This document shows positions 27,873-36,339 of a stretch of DNA of 64,000 bases, one piece after another. Each line of letters opens with the position of its first letter. Position 1 is the first letter of the stretch. The position numbers were made by a program, and so were the translations under genes. The notes under the pieces are model-generated. The model did not search any database. It saw only the letters and a program-made list of their open reading frames with translations, and had not been told where the DNA came from. This stretch comes from Escherichia coli DSM 30083 = JCM 1649 = ATCC 11775 (lineage in GTDB: Bacteria > Pseudomonadota > Gammaproteobacteria > Enterobacterales > Enterobacteriaceae), in NCBI RefSeq assembly GCF_003697165.2, contig NZ_CP033092.2, positions 1,488,001-1,552,000 of the forward strand, in the 5' to 3' direction.

Positions 27873-29036
27873 GTGGAACAGGTTAATTCAAATAAAAAAC
27901 ATTCTGACAGAAGAAAGTATTTTGCTTTGTTAGCGGTAGTTTTATTTATTGCGTTTTCAGGTGCCTATGCCTATTGGTCAATGGAATTAAAAGACATGAT
28001 TAGTACAGATGACGCCTATGTCACGGGAAATGCAGATCCAATTTCTGCACAAGTCTCAGGCAGTGTCACTGTCGTTAATCATAAAGATACGAACTACGTT
28101 CGACAAGGTGACATTTTAGTTTCACTGGATAAAACTGATGCCACTATCGCACTCAATAAAGCTAAAAATAATCTGGCAAATATTGTTCGGCAAACGAATA
28201 AACTATACTTACAGGATAAACAATACAGTGCCGAAGTCGCTTCAGCACGTATTCAGTATCAACAATCTTTAGAAGATTATAACCGTCGTGTGCCTTTAGC
28301 GAAGCAAGGGGTTATTTCAAAAGAAGCGCTGGAGCATACCAAAGATACGTTAATAAGTAGCAAAGCGGCATTGAATGCTGCTATCCAGGCTTATAAAGCG
28401 AATAAAGCTTTAGTAATGAACACACCATTAAACCGTCAGCCACAAGTCATTGAAGCTGCAGATGCAACCAAAGAAGCCTGGTTGGCGCTTAAACGTACGG
28501 ATATTAAGAGTCCGGTTACCGGTTATATTGCCCAAAGAAGTGTTCAGGTCGGCGAAACAGTGAGTCCCGGACAATCGTTAATGGCTGTCGTACCGGCGCG
28601 TCAAATGTGGGTTAATGCCAACTTTAAAGAAACACAACTCACGGATGTACGGATTGGTCAATCGGTCAATATTATCAGCGATCTTTATGGTGAAAATGTT
28701 GTGTTTCATGGTCGGGTGACAGGGATCAATATGGGAACCGGCAATGCGTTCTCCTTATTACCTGCACAAAATGCGACAGGGAACTGGATCAAAATCGTTC
28801 AGCGTGTACCGGTTGAAGTTTCTCTGGATCCAAAAGAACTCATGGAACACCCTTTGCGCATTGGTTTATCGATGACTGCTACTATTGATACGAAGAATGA
28901 AGACATTGCCGAGATGCCCGATCTGGCTTCAACCGTGACGTCCATGCCTGCTTATACCAGTAAGGCTTTAGTTATCGATACCAGTCCGATAGAAAAAGAA
29001 ATTAGCAACATTATTTCGCATAATGGACAACTTTAA
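27873..29036 (+). CDS. emrK: Membrane fusion protein EmrK of a tripartite drug efflux pump
   Basis: 387 aa from a GTG start. There is one N-terminal membrane helix (KYFALLAVVLFIAFSGAYAY), then a lipoyl-like half motif (STDDAYVTGNADPISAQVSG), a long coiled-coil hairpin (residues ~90-200) and the second lipoyl/beta-barrel half (TDIKSPVTGYIAQRSVQVGE). It links EmrY to TolC across the periplasm. Its stop overlaps the emrY start by one base. Expression depends on EvgA. Confidence 0.95.
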   Translation: MEQVNSNKKHSDRRKYFALLAVVLFIAFSGAYAYWSMELKDMISTDDAYVTGNADPISAQVSGSVTVVNHKDTNYVRQGDILVSLDKTDATIALNKAKNNLANIVRQTNKLYLQDKQYSAEVASARIQYQQSLEDYNRRVPLAKQGVISKEALEHTKDTLISSKAALNAAIQAYKANKALVMNTPLNRQPQVIEAADATKEAWLALKRTDIKSPVTGYIAQRSVQVGETVSPGQSLMAVVPARQMWVNANFKETQLTDVRIGQSVNIISDLYGENVVFHGRVTGINMGTGNAFSLLPAQNATGNWIKIVQRVPVEVSLDPKELMEHPLRIGLSMTATIDTKNEDIAEMPDLASTVTSMPAYTSKALVIDTSPIEKEISNIISHNGQL

Positions 29037-30574
29037 TGGCAATCACTAAATCAACTCCTGCACCATTAACCGGTGGGACGTTATGGTGCGTCACTATTGC
29101 ATTGTCATTAGCGACGTTTATGCAAATGTTGGATTCCACTATTTCTAACGTCGCAATACCGACAATATCTGGCTTTCTGGGAGCATCAACAGACGAAGGC
29201 ACCTGGGTTATCACCTCGTTTGGCGTAGCAAATGCCATTGCGATCCCTGTTACCGGCAGGCTGGCACAAAGAATAGGCGAATTAAGGTTATTTTTACTTT
29301 CAGTAACCTTTTTTTCGCTGTCTTCATTAATGTGTAGTTTATCGACCAATCTTGATGTGCTGATATTTTTTAGAGTCGTTCAGGGGTTAATGGCGGGGCC
29401 GTTAATTCCACTGTCACAGAGTTTATTATTAAGGAATTATCCACCAGAAAAAAGAACATTTGCTCTGGCATTATGGTCAATGACCGTGATTATCGCTCCG
29501 ATATGTGGGCCGATATTGGGCGGCTATATTTGCGATAACTTTAGCTGGGGTTGGATATTTTTAATCAATGTCCCTATGGGGATTATCGTCCTGACATTAT
29601 GCTTAACCTTACTTAAAGGACGAGAAACTGAGACTTCACCGGTCAAAATGAATCTACCAGGACTGACCCTGTTAGTGCTCGGTGTTGGTGGCTTGCAAAT
29701 TATGCTTGATAAAGGGCGCGATCTGGATTGGTTCAACTCGAGTACAATAATACTACTAACAGTAGTATCAGTTATTTCTCTGATCTCTTTAGTCATTTGG
29801 GAGTCGACCTCAGAGAATCCGATTCTTGACCTCAGTTTGTTTAAGTCCCGTAATTTCACCATTGGTATTGTGAGTATCACATGCGCGTATTTATTTTACT
29901 CTGGAGCGATAGTTCTTATGCCGCAGTTACTCCAGGAAACGATGGGGTATAATGCGATATGGGCCGGACTTGCCTATGCGCCCATCGGTATCATGCCGCT
30001 ATTAATATCACCTTTGATAGGACGTTATGGCAACAAAATTGATATGCGGTTGTTGGTGACATTTAGTTTTTTGATGTATGCGGTTTGCTATTACTGGCGT
30101 TCTGTGACATTTATGCCAACGATTGATTTTACAGGCATCATTTTGCCACAGTTTTTTCAGGGATTCGCCGTTGCCTGTTTCTTTTTACCCTTAACAACGA
30201 TTTCGTTTTCAGGCTTGCCAGATAATAAATTTGCCAATGCCTCGAGTATGAGTAATTTTTTTCGCACCTTGTCAGGATCAGTTGGTACGTCGTTGACAAT
30301 GACACTGTGGGGACGCCGCGAATCGTTACACCATAGTCAGTTGACAGCAACCATCGATCAATTTAACCCCGTGTTTAATTCATCGTCACAAATTATGGAT
30401 AAATACTATGGTTCGCTTTCAGGAGTTCTTAATGAAATTAATAATGAAATAACTCAGCAGTCACTTTCTATTTCTGCAAATGAGATTTTCCGTATGGCGG
30501 CTATTGCTTTTATCTTACTTACGGTTTTGGTTTGGTTTGCGAAACCGCCGTTTACAGCGAAAGGCGTTGGGTGA
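29036..30574 (+). CDS. emrY: MFS drug efflux protein EmrY (DHA2 family)
   Basis: 512 aa with 14 predicted membrane helices, as in EmrB/QacA transporters. Motif D1-like DSTISNVAIPTISG and motif A-like GRLAQRIGELRLFL are present, and the motif C-like GPILGGYI lies in helix 5. It exports hydrophobic drugs and acids by proton antiport with EmrK and TolC. It ends 107 bp before the convergent dsdA stop. Confidence 0.95.
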   Translation: MAITKSTPAPLTGGTLWCVTIALSLATFMQMLDSTISNVAIPTISGFLGASTDEGTWVITSFGVANAIAIPVTGRLAQRIGELRLFLLSVTFFSLSSLMCSLSTNLDVLIFFRVVQGLMAGPLIPLSQSLLLRNYPPEKRTFALALWSMTVIIAPICGPILGGYICDNFSWGWIFLINVPMGIIVLTLCLTLLKGRETETSPVKMNLPGLTLLVLGVGGLQIMLDKGRDLDWFNSSTIILLTVVSVISLISLVIWESTSENPILDLSLFKSRNFTIGIVSITCAYLFYSGAIVLMPQLLQETMGYNAIWAGLAYAPIGIMPLLISPLIGRYGNKIDMRLLVTFSFLMYAVCYYWRSVTFMPTIDFTGIILPQFFQGFAVACFFLPLTTISFSGLPDNKFANASSMSNFFRTLSGSVGTSLTMTLWGRRESLHHSQLTATIDQFNPVFNSSSQIMDKYYGSLSGVLNEINNEITQQSLSISANEIFRMAAIAFILLTVLVWFAKPPFTAKGVG

Positions 30575-30631
30575 TGGAAAAAGAGGAGGCTATAGCAGGT
30601 AAAACGGCAGAATCTTAAGTCTGCGTCATCG

Positions 30632-30669
30632 GCAGCATCGCTCACCCAGGGAAAGGATGGCGATGCTGC
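30632..30669. terminator. Hairpin between convergent emrY and dsdA
   Basis: Perfect 10-bp stem GCAGCATCGC/GCGATGCTGC with an 18-base loop, lying between the two convergent stops. There is no T run, so it may act as a 3'-end stabiliser or a weak terminator. Confidence 0.5.
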
Positions 30670-30681
30670 GTTGAAACGTTA

Positions 30682-32010
30682 TTAACGGCCTTTTGCCAGA
30701 TATTGATTCATCTCTTCTTCCGGCACCATTCCACCTCCCGTCGCCCACACCAGATGAGTGGCATTACGCAGTTGTTCTGCGCTGAAACCGTGCATCTGTT
30801 GGTAACTTACTGATGCGCACACGCGCTGAGGCCCGGCCATACCCGCCAGTGCCGATGGTTCAAGACGAATACCTTCTTCCTGCGCCAACCAGCTAAGCAT
30901 GTCATACATGGTTTGATCGCTAAGGGTATAGAAGCCATCCAGCAGACGCTCCATTGCCCGCCCGACAAAGCCCGATGCGCGACCAACCGCAAGGCCATCG
31001 GCAGCGGTAAGGTTGTCGATGCCAATATCCTGAACAGAAATCTGATCGTGTAATCCGGTATGGACGCCTAATAACATACACGGGGAGTGCGTTGGTTCGG
31101 CAAAAAAGCAGTGAACATGATCGCCAAACGCCAGTTTAAGTCCGAATGCGACGCCACCAGGACCACCGCCAACACCACACGGCAGATAGACAAACAGAGG
31201 GTTATCAGCATTGACGATGCGACCTTGCTGAGCAAATTGTGCCTTAAGACGCTGGCCTGCGACGGAATATCCAAGGAACAACGTGCGGGAATTCTCGTCA
31301 TCAATAAAGAAACAGTTCGGGTCAGACTGCGCTGCTTTACGTCCTTCCTCGACAGCAACACCATAATCTTGCTCGTATTCCACGACAGTAACGCCATGAC
31401 TGCGCAGTTTCGCTTTTTTCCAGGCGCGGGCATCAGCAGACATATGCACCGTTACTTTAAAGCCGATGCGGGCGCTCATAATACCAATTGATAACCCCAG
31501 ATTTCCGGTTGATCCCACAGCAATACTGTATTGGCTAAAGAACTGTTTAAACTCCGGGGAAAGCAGTTTGCTGTAATCATCCTCAAGTGTCAGCAAACCC
31601 GCTTCCAGAGCCAGTTTTTCAGCATGGGCCAGGACTTCATAAATCCCGCCACGTGCTTTTATGGAGCCGGAAATCGGCAAATGGCTGTCTTTTTTTAGTA
31701 GCAATTGCCCGGCGATCGGCTGGTGATATTCCTTTTCCAGCCGTTTTTGCATAGCAGGAATAGCAACCAGTTCTGATTCAATAATCCCCCCCGCGGCAGC
31801 CGTTTCAGGAAATGCTTTTGCCAGATACGGCGCAAAACGAGACAGGCGCGCATGGGCGTCCTGAACATCCTGTTCGGTCAGGCCAACATAAGGTAAACCT
31901 TCTGCCAATGAGGTCGTGCCAGGATTAAACCAGGTGGTTTCTTTAAGAGCAACCAGATCCTCTACCAACGGATACTGGGCGATGAGCGAATTCATTTTAG
32001 CGTTTTCCAT
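30682..32010 (-). CDS. dsdA: D-serine ammonia-lyase (dehydratase) DsdA
   Basis: 442 aa PLP enzyme that deaminates D-serine to pyruvate and ammonia. The PLP lysine is Lys118 in PISGSIKARGGIYE, the phosphate-binding glycine loop is STGNLGLSIG, and the C-terminal cofactor-ring motif is WATGGGMVPEEEM. It lies 17 bp after dsdX on the same strand and is activated by DsdC. D-serine use is common in uropathogenic and neonatal-meningitis strains and is often lost in diarrhoeal strains, where the same argW site can carry sucrose genes. Confidence 0.96.
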   Translation of the reverse strand: MENAKMNSLIAQYPLVEDLVALKETTWFNPGTTSLAEGLPYVGLTEQDVQDAHARLSRFAPYLAKAFPETAAAGGIIESELVAIPAMQKRLEKEYHQPIAGQLLLKKDSHLPISGSIKARGGIYEVLAHAEKLALEAGLLTLEDDYSKLLSPEFKQFFSQYSIAVGSTGNLGLSIGIMSARIGFKVTVHMSADARAWKKAKLRSHGVTVVEYEQDYGVAVEEGRKAAQSDPNCFFIDDENSRTLFLGYSVAGQRLKAQFAQQGRIVNADNPLFVYLPCGVGGGPGGVAFGLKLAFGDHVHCFFAEPTHSPCMLLGVHTGLHDQISVQDIGIDNLTAADGLAVGRASGFVGRAMERLLDGFYTLSDQTMYDMLSWLAQEEGIRLEPSALAGMAGPQRVCASVSYQQMHGFSAEQLRNATHLVWATGGGMVPEEEMNQYLAKGR

Positions 32011-32027
32011 AGTACGTCTCTTTGCGC

Positions 32028-33365
32028 TTAGATGATAAATGACAGCAGGAATGTGCCCGCCAGAGCGATGACTGAAGCGATAAATGTCGCTGTCGTATAG
32101 TATTTAAATGTTTCATTGAGCGTAGCACCGCAATATTGCTTCACCAGCCAGAAAAGCGAGTCCGTAACGATCGTGCAGCCAATCGCACCTGAACCGATGG
32201 CAATTGCAATAATTTCCGGGCTGATGTCGGGATACAGCGGCAGCATGGGTGCAACAATTGCCGTTGCCCCCATCATTGCCACCGTAGCGGAGCCCACTGC
32301 AGCATGCAGAATAAGTGCCACCAACCAGGCCAGAAGAATCGGGTGCATATGCATATTGGAGAGAATAACTGCCAGCGTATCAGCGAGACTGCTGCTTTTT
32401 AAAATGGCGTTGAATGCGCCTCCGGCCCCGATAATCAGCAAAATATTAGCAATAGAACCGAAACCATTTTCCGTATGTGTGAGCATCGTCCCCATGCTCA
32501 TATGCTGACGTATACCCAACACATAATAGGCGACAAATACGGCGATAAACATGGCAGTGATAGGGTTGCCAATAAACTCAAGCAAGGTATACAAACCACT
32601 CTCACGCGCCATATTCAATTCGGCAATCGTTTTAACCAACATCAGCGCAATGGGTAGCAGTATGGTGAATAACGTTGCGCCTAATGACGGTAGTGTTTTT
32701 TCATCGCGAACTTTGAGATCGGCAAACTCTGTGGGTACAGGTTTAAAGGGCAGTCGTTGCCCCAGAAATTTAAGGAAAAGTGGGCCACCGATCAGTGATG
32801 CCATCAGCCCAACCAGCAAACCGTAGACGATCACCGAACCGATATCTGCGCCCAGCTTATTGGCAACATATAAAGCAGCCGGATGTGGGGGAACCACGCA
32901 GTGCACTGCCATCAATGCGGTACACAGCGGAATGGCCAGCTTTAACAATGAGGTATTGGTTTTTTTGGCAATTGAAAAAGCCAGAGGAATCAATAGCACG
33001 ACGCCCACTTCAACAAACAGCGTGATGCCGCAAATCAGGCCAACCAGCACCATAATGACATCAGCTGAAAGCCACCGGCAGCGTTGAAGTGTCAGACCAA
33101 TTCTTTCTGCGGCCCCGGATACTTCCATCATTTTTCCCAGTATCGTGCCAAGGCCGATAACCGCAGCGAGGAACCCCAGCGTTCCGCCAATTCCACTTTC
33201 AATAGCATTTACCATATCCAGTGGCCCCATGCCCATCATCGTTCCCACGAAGAAGCTGGCCAGCAACAGCGCCAGAAACGGGTGGAATTTGAACTTCACG
33301 ATGGTCAGTACAATTAACACGATGCTGATAAGCAGCGTGCTCACAACCCAGATTTGAGAGTGCAT
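32028..33365 (-). CDS. dsdX: D-serine permease DsdX (GntP family)
   Basis: 445 aa with about 12 membrane segments. Sequence and length match DsdX of the gluconate:H+ symporter family (e.g. ETFKYYTTATFIASVIALAG at the C-terminus, VPPHPAALYVANKLGADIG in the middle). It imports D-serine for DsdA, which follows 17 bp downstream. The promoter region lies in the 217-bp gap shared with dsdC. Confidence 0.95.
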   Translation of the reverse strand: MHSQIWVVSTLLISIVLIVLTIVKFKFHPFLALLLASFFVGTMMGMGPLDMVNAIESGIGGTLGFLAAVIGLGTILGKMMEVSGAAERIGLTLQRCRWLSADVIMVLVGLICGITLFVEVGVVLLIPLAFSIAKKTNTSLLKLAIPLCTALMAVHCVVPPHPAALYVANKLGADIGSVIVYGLLVGLMASLIGGPLFLKFLGQRLPFKPVPTEFADLKVRDEKTLPSLGATLFTILLPIALMLVKTIAELNMARESGLYTLLEFIGNPITAMFIAVFVAYYVLGIRQHMSMGTMLTHTENGFGSIANILLIIGAGGAFNAILKSSSLADTLAVILSNMHMHPILLAWLVALILHAAVGSATVAMMGATAIVAPMLPLYPDISPEIIAIAIGSGAIGCTIVTDSLFWLVKQYCGATLNETFKYYTTATFIASVIALAGTFLLSFII

Positions 33366-33582
33366 ATCTCACCTTCCCCTGTGATTAACCTGATGATATT
33401 GGACAAAAAAACAACGCAGGCTGACAAACGATAAAATTTGCCTTTCACGTGAGCTAAATTGCATCAATGGAGTGATTTACATCTAAAAATGAAGGTGAAT
33501 TGAGATATGGTTCACTTTAGCTCACCTAGAAGCTGAAATTTTGCCGCTATTTTTTTACACTTAAGAGAAAAATGAGGTGATT

Positions 33583-34518
33583 ATGGAACCCCTTCGTGAA
33601 ATAAGAAATCGACTGCTTAACGGCTGGCAACTATCAAAACTGCATACTTTTGAAGTGGCTGCCAGGCATCAGTCCTTCGCCCTTGCGGCAGAGGAATTGT
33701 CGCTGAGCCCCAGTGCGGTAAGTCACCGTATCAATCAGCTGGAAGAAGAATTAGGTATTCAGTTGTTTGTTCGTTCCCATCGCAAAGTGGAATTAACGCA
33801 CGAGGGGAAACGTGTTTATTGGGCGCTAAAATCGTCGCTGGATACCCTGAATCAGGAAATTCTGGATATCAAAAATCAGGAGTTATCGGGAACGTTAACG
33901 TTGTATTCCCGGCCCTCTATCGCCCAATGCTGGTTGGTGCCCGCATTAGGTGACTTTACACGCCGATATCCGTCTATTTCGCTCACCGTGCTCACTGGTA
34001 ATGACAATGTCAATTTGCAACGTGCCGGAATCGATTTGGCGATCTACTTTGATGATGCGCCGTCAGCGCAATTGGCTCATCACTTTCTGATGGATGAAGA
34101 AATCCTGCCAGTTTGCAGCCCGGAGTACGCTCATAGACATGATTTAACCAACACGGTAATTAACCTGCGTCACTGTACGTTGCTCCATGACAGACAGGCA
34201 TGGAGCAACGACTCCGGTACGGATGAATGGCATAGTTGGGCGCAACATTATGCGGTTAATTTGCCGACATCTTCTGGAATTGGCTTTGATCGCTCTGATT
34301 TAGCCGTTATCGCCGCGATGAATCATATTGGGGTGGCGATGGGAAGGAAACGTCTGGTACAAAAAAGGCTTGCCAGTGGTGAGCTCGTCGCGCCGTTTGG
34401 CGATATGACGGTGAAATGCCATCAGCATTATTACATCACTACATTACCGGGCAGGCAGTGGCCAAAAATTGAGGCATTTATTACTTGGTTAAGAGAACAG
34501 GTAAAAACCACTTCATAA
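33583..34518 (+). CDS. dsdC: LysR-type activator DsdC
   Basis: 311 aa from the ATG at 33583, which sits six bases after GAGGTGA; a GTG two codons earlier is possible. The N-terminal winged helix-turn-helix is FALAAEELSLSPSAVSHRI, and the C-terminal part is a periplasmic-binding-type effector domain for D-serine. It activates dsdXA, which is divergent. In this strain dsdC is complete and directly borders the prophage: its stop codon lies 98 bp before the att core. Confidence 0.95.
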   Translation: MEPLREIRNRLLNGWQLSKLHTFEVAARHQSFALAAEELSLSPSAVSHRINQLEEELGIQLFVRSHRKVELTHEGKRVYWALKSSLDTLNQEILDIKNQELSGTLTLYSRPSIAQCWLVPALGDFTRRYPSISLTVLTGNDNVNLQRAGIDLAIYFDDAPSAQLAHHFLMDEEILPVCSPEYAHRHDLTNTVINLRHCTLLHDRQAWSNDSGTDEWHSWAQHYAVNLPTSSGIGFDRSDLAVIAAMNHIGVAMGRKRLVQKRLASGELVAPFGDMTVKCHQHYYITTLPGRQWPKIEAFITWLREQVKTTS

Positions 34519-34615
34519 TGAATAAGACCACGAGTTCCTGGTGTGCCTTATTCGGCATTGCTAGTGCGAATTTAATAATTTACGGTTTTTACGTGGTTTT
34601 AGGGATAAACACAAG

Positions 34616-34632
34616 AATGGTGTCCCCTGCAG
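34616..34632 (-). other. Attachment site core (copy of the argW tRNA 3' end)
   Basis: AATGGTGTCCCCTGCAG is the reverse complement of the last bases of tRNA-Arg(CCU) argW, including its CCA-flanking end. An intact argW is expected at the opposite end of the prophage, outside this window. A second partial match (CAGGGGATTG...GAATGGTGTTTT at 34652-34677) follows and may be part of the arm-site region for integrase and TorI. Confidence 0.8.
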
Positions 34633-34705
34633 ACATCTACTTGAGGCGGCAGGGGATTGATTGGAATGGTGTTTTTTAGATGTGAGAAATATTTTACCCG
34701 CTATT

Positions 34706-34906
34706 TTACCCATTGGCGCGGCTTAAGAGCTTATTTTTGAATTCACAATGGTCACGATATAACCATCTTGCTCGCCCGTGGATAACTTTGGCTTTTGGCA
34801 GGTCGCCGGACTTAATCCGGTCATAGATGAAGGTTTTACCGAAGCCAGTATCGGCCATGATGAATTTCAAATCAACCAGTGAATCAGGTTGTAGTTCGTG
34901 TTGCAT
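34706..34906 (-). CDS. torI: Excisionase / recombination directionality factor TorI
   Basis: 66 aa winged-helix protein of the AlpA/excisionase type (FIMADTGFGKTFIYDRIKSG is the helix-turn-helix). Length and sequence match TorI of prophage KplE1, which directs excision with IntS and was also found to inhibit the response regulator TorR. It lies 74 bp inside the att core, while the integrase must be at the other prophage end, the split arrangement known for KplE1. It is the last gene of the leftward operon, beyond a terminator at 34952-34971. Confidence 0.9.
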   Translation of the reverse strand: MQHELQPDSLVDLKFIMADTGFGKTFIYDRIKSGDLPKAKVIHGRARWLYRDHCEFKNKLLSRANG

Positions 34907-34951
34907 GAGTGCTATCTCCGAATAGGGAATCGAACCTGCAAATCAGGCAAT

Positions 34952-34971
34952 AAAAAACCGCCATCAGGCGG
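34952..34971 (-). terminator. Terminator ahead of torI
   Basis: On the minus strand CCGCC-TGAT-GGCGG is followed by six T. It overlaps the last codons of the 55-aa gene and lies 45 bp before torI, so torI expression from pL would need antitermination. Confidence 0.85.
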
Positions 34972-35131
34972 CTTGGTGTTCTTTCAGTTCTTCAATTCGA
35001 ATATTAGTTACGTCTGCATGTGCTATCTGCGCCCACAGCATCCAGTGGTCATAGCAGTCGTTGATGTTCTCTGCTTCGATAACTCTGTTGAATGGCTCTC
35101 CATTCCATTCACCTGTGACTCGGAAGTGCAT
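34964..35131 (-). CDS. Small conserved phage protein, 55 aa
   Basis: Minus-strand frame from the ATG at 35131, preceded by GGAG at seven bases. The product begins MHFRVTGEWNGEPFNRVIEA and ends in EELKEHQAA. It resembles short proteins encoded near int/xis in many lambdoid phages, but I know no function. The stop overlaps the terminator stem at 34958-34971. Confidence 0.7.
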   Translation of the reverse strand: MHFRVTGEWNGEPFNRVIEAENINDCYDHWMLWAQIAHADVTNIRIEELKEHQAA

Positions 35132-35144
35132 TTATCATCTCCAT

Positions 35145-35167
35145 AAAACAAAACCCGCCGTAGCGAG
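35145..35167 (-). terminator. Terminator in the left operon (distal of a pair)
   Basis: On the minus strand CTCGC-TACG-GCGGG (one G.U pair) is followed by TTTTGTTTT. It lies between the ASCH gene and the 55-aa gene. Confidence 0.65.
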
Positions 35168-35175
35168 TTCAGATA

Positions 35176-35202
35176 AAAGAAATCCCCGCGAGTGCGAGGA
35201 TT
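35176..35202 (-). terminator. Terminator in the left operon (proximal of a pair)
   Basis: On the minus strand AATCCTCGC-ACTC-GCGGGGATT (9 bp, one G.U) is followed by TCTTTTAT. It starts directly after the ASCH gene stop. Confidence 0.8.
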
Positions 35203-35203
35203 A

Positions 35204-35488
35204 TCATTCATTGTCGATATTCACCTTTATAGCGAACACCTTTACCGGTTTATCGCCGAAGTGCGGATGTGTGATTGTCTTGATTTCATATCCGTCATAC
35301 GGGACGTCAATTCTGCGGCTGGAATCGTCGCGCTTCGGATATCCCTTTGTGATAATCAGGCGGTCATACTCGCGGAACATAATTCGCTTATTCCAGTAGT
35401 CATTACACAGGCGATACTCTTCCGTTTTCTCTCCGCGAATCATGGCATCGAAGTATTCACCTTTAACGGCAAGTTGCAGGTTAGCCAC
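35204..35488 (-). CDS. ASCH-domain protein, 94 aa
   Basis: Starts at a GTG (35488) with AAGGAGG five bases upstream. The sequence LAVKGEYFDAMIRGEKTEEYR near the N-terminus is the signature of ASCH domains, small beta-barrels related to PUA that bind RNA or modified nucleosides. It is common in the left arm of P22/HK620-like phages; its role is unproven. The start overlaps the end of the preceding 55-codon frame by eight bases, so the two are probably coupled. Confidence 0.8.
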   Translation of the reverse strand: MANLQLAVKGEYFDAMIRGEKTEEYRLCNDYWNKRIMFREYDRLIITKGYPKRDDSSRRIDVPYDGYEIKTITHPHFGDKPVKVFAIKVNIDNE

Positions 35489-35648
35489 GACCTTCCTCCT
35501 TTGGCTTGTGAATTTGTATCGTCATGCCGCTTTGAGTGGTGACTACAACGACAGAACCAGGCTGAAGACTGTTAAGATTGAATGCTTCGTAAAACGAAGC
35601 CAAGGCCAGCGCTTTTTTTATTCTTTCGGTTCCACCAACGCCATCCAT
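35481..35648 (-). CDS. Small phage protein of unknown function, 55 aa
   Basis: Minus-strand frame from the ATG at 35648 (MDGVGGTERIKKALALASF) to a TAA at 35481. It ends eight bases inside the ASCH gene and itself encodes the AAGGAGG site used by that gene. It overlaps the 3' end of the membrane-protein frame 35572-35766 by 77 bp, so one of the two may be shorter or untranslated. No family is recognised. Confidence 0.55.
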   Translation of the reverse strand: MDGVGGTERIKKALALASFYEAFNLNSLQPGSVVVVTTQSGMTIQIHKPKEEGRG

Positions 35649-35766
35649 TGCTACAGGCTACACTGACAATCCACTGTCCACTCCTGTAAGCCATATAAAA
35701 CCAGATGAGCAAAACCTGAATGAATGCTATCCAGTCAATAATCGTATATTTCGCGAAGGAGACCAT
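35572..35766 (-). CDS. Small membrane protein, 64 aa
   Basis: Starts at the ATG at 35766, which overlaps the stop of the DUF551 gene (TGATG), a typical coupled arrangement. Residues ~9-28 form one membrane helix (TIIDWIAFIQVLLIWFYMAY). The rest is basic and Trp-rich. Function is unknown. Confidence 0.55.
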   Translation of the reverse strand: MVSFAKYTIIDWIAFIQVLLIWFYMAYRSGQWIVSVACSNGWRWWNRKNKKSAGLGFVLRSIQS

Positions 35767-36338
35767 CAATTAACCTCCTGCGGCGGTTCCGGTAGAGGCA
35801 TCCAGTACAAGGCGTTCCCTAACCACGATAAAGTGCCGTCGCTCAACTCCACGTATTCCCCTTGTACCTGTCCTGCCATATACTCGCCGTGCTTTGAATA
35901 AATTAAAATCCAATCATCTTGAGCGGGCATTCGCTCACTACAGCTTATCCAACCATCCGGAGTTACCGGATAGTTGCCCGACAGCTCGTTCAACTTGTAA
36001 GTTTGGCTTACAGGTTCGGCTTCCAGTTCTGCAATGCGCTTCTCTGCAGCTTCCAGCTCAACGCGCAGCTTCCCTACCGTTAGCGCAATTTCCTCGTTCT
36101 CCTGGTCGCGGCGTTTGATGTATTGCTGGTTTCTTTCCCGTTCATCCAGCAGCGCCAGCACGGTTTCTGGTCCGGTCAGAAATTTGAAGGCGTTGAGCGC
36201 ATCAATATCCACACCGTAATCCTTAAGTTCCTGTTCACTTAACAAATCATCATCAACTGGCAACATTAACAGGCGTTCCATTGCCGGAATTGCACGTTCT
36301 GCCGCCTCACGCAGTGCCTGATAGTTAATTTTGGTCAT
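35766..36338 (-). CDS. Ea22-like/DUF551 phage protein, 190 aa
   Basis: The N-terminal half (NYQALREAAERAIPAMERLL then LLDERERNQQYIKRRDQ) is of the Ead/Ea22 type, with a coiled coil near residues 75-110. The C-terminal ~70 residues are a DUF551 domain (DGWISCSERMPAQDDWILIY ... YWMPLPEPP). Such modular proteins are very variable among lambdoid left arms. Function is unknown. It is coupled to the next gene by TGATG. Confidence 0.8.
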   Translation of the reverse strand: MTKINYQALREAAERAIPAMERLLMLPVDDDLLSEQELKDYGVDIDALNAFKFLTGPETVLALLDERERNQQYIKRRDQENEEIALTVGKLRVELEAAEKRIAELEAEPVSQTYKLNELSGNYPVTPDGWISCSERMPAQDDWILIYSKHGEYMAGQVQGEYVELSDGTLSWLGNALYWMPLPEPPQEVN

Positions 36339-36339
36339 A

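Noticed and set aside
1..34518. Horizontally acquired island within the chromosomal part
   Set aside because: Gene order and content follow K-12 throughout, all genes are intact, and no mobile-element remnants appear before the att site.
34912..34940. tRNA T-arm-like sequence (GGTTCGATTCCC on the minus strand) just upstream of torI
   Set aside because: Only a T-loop-like match; no acceptor, D or anticodon arms can be folded around it, and it overlaps the torI leader.
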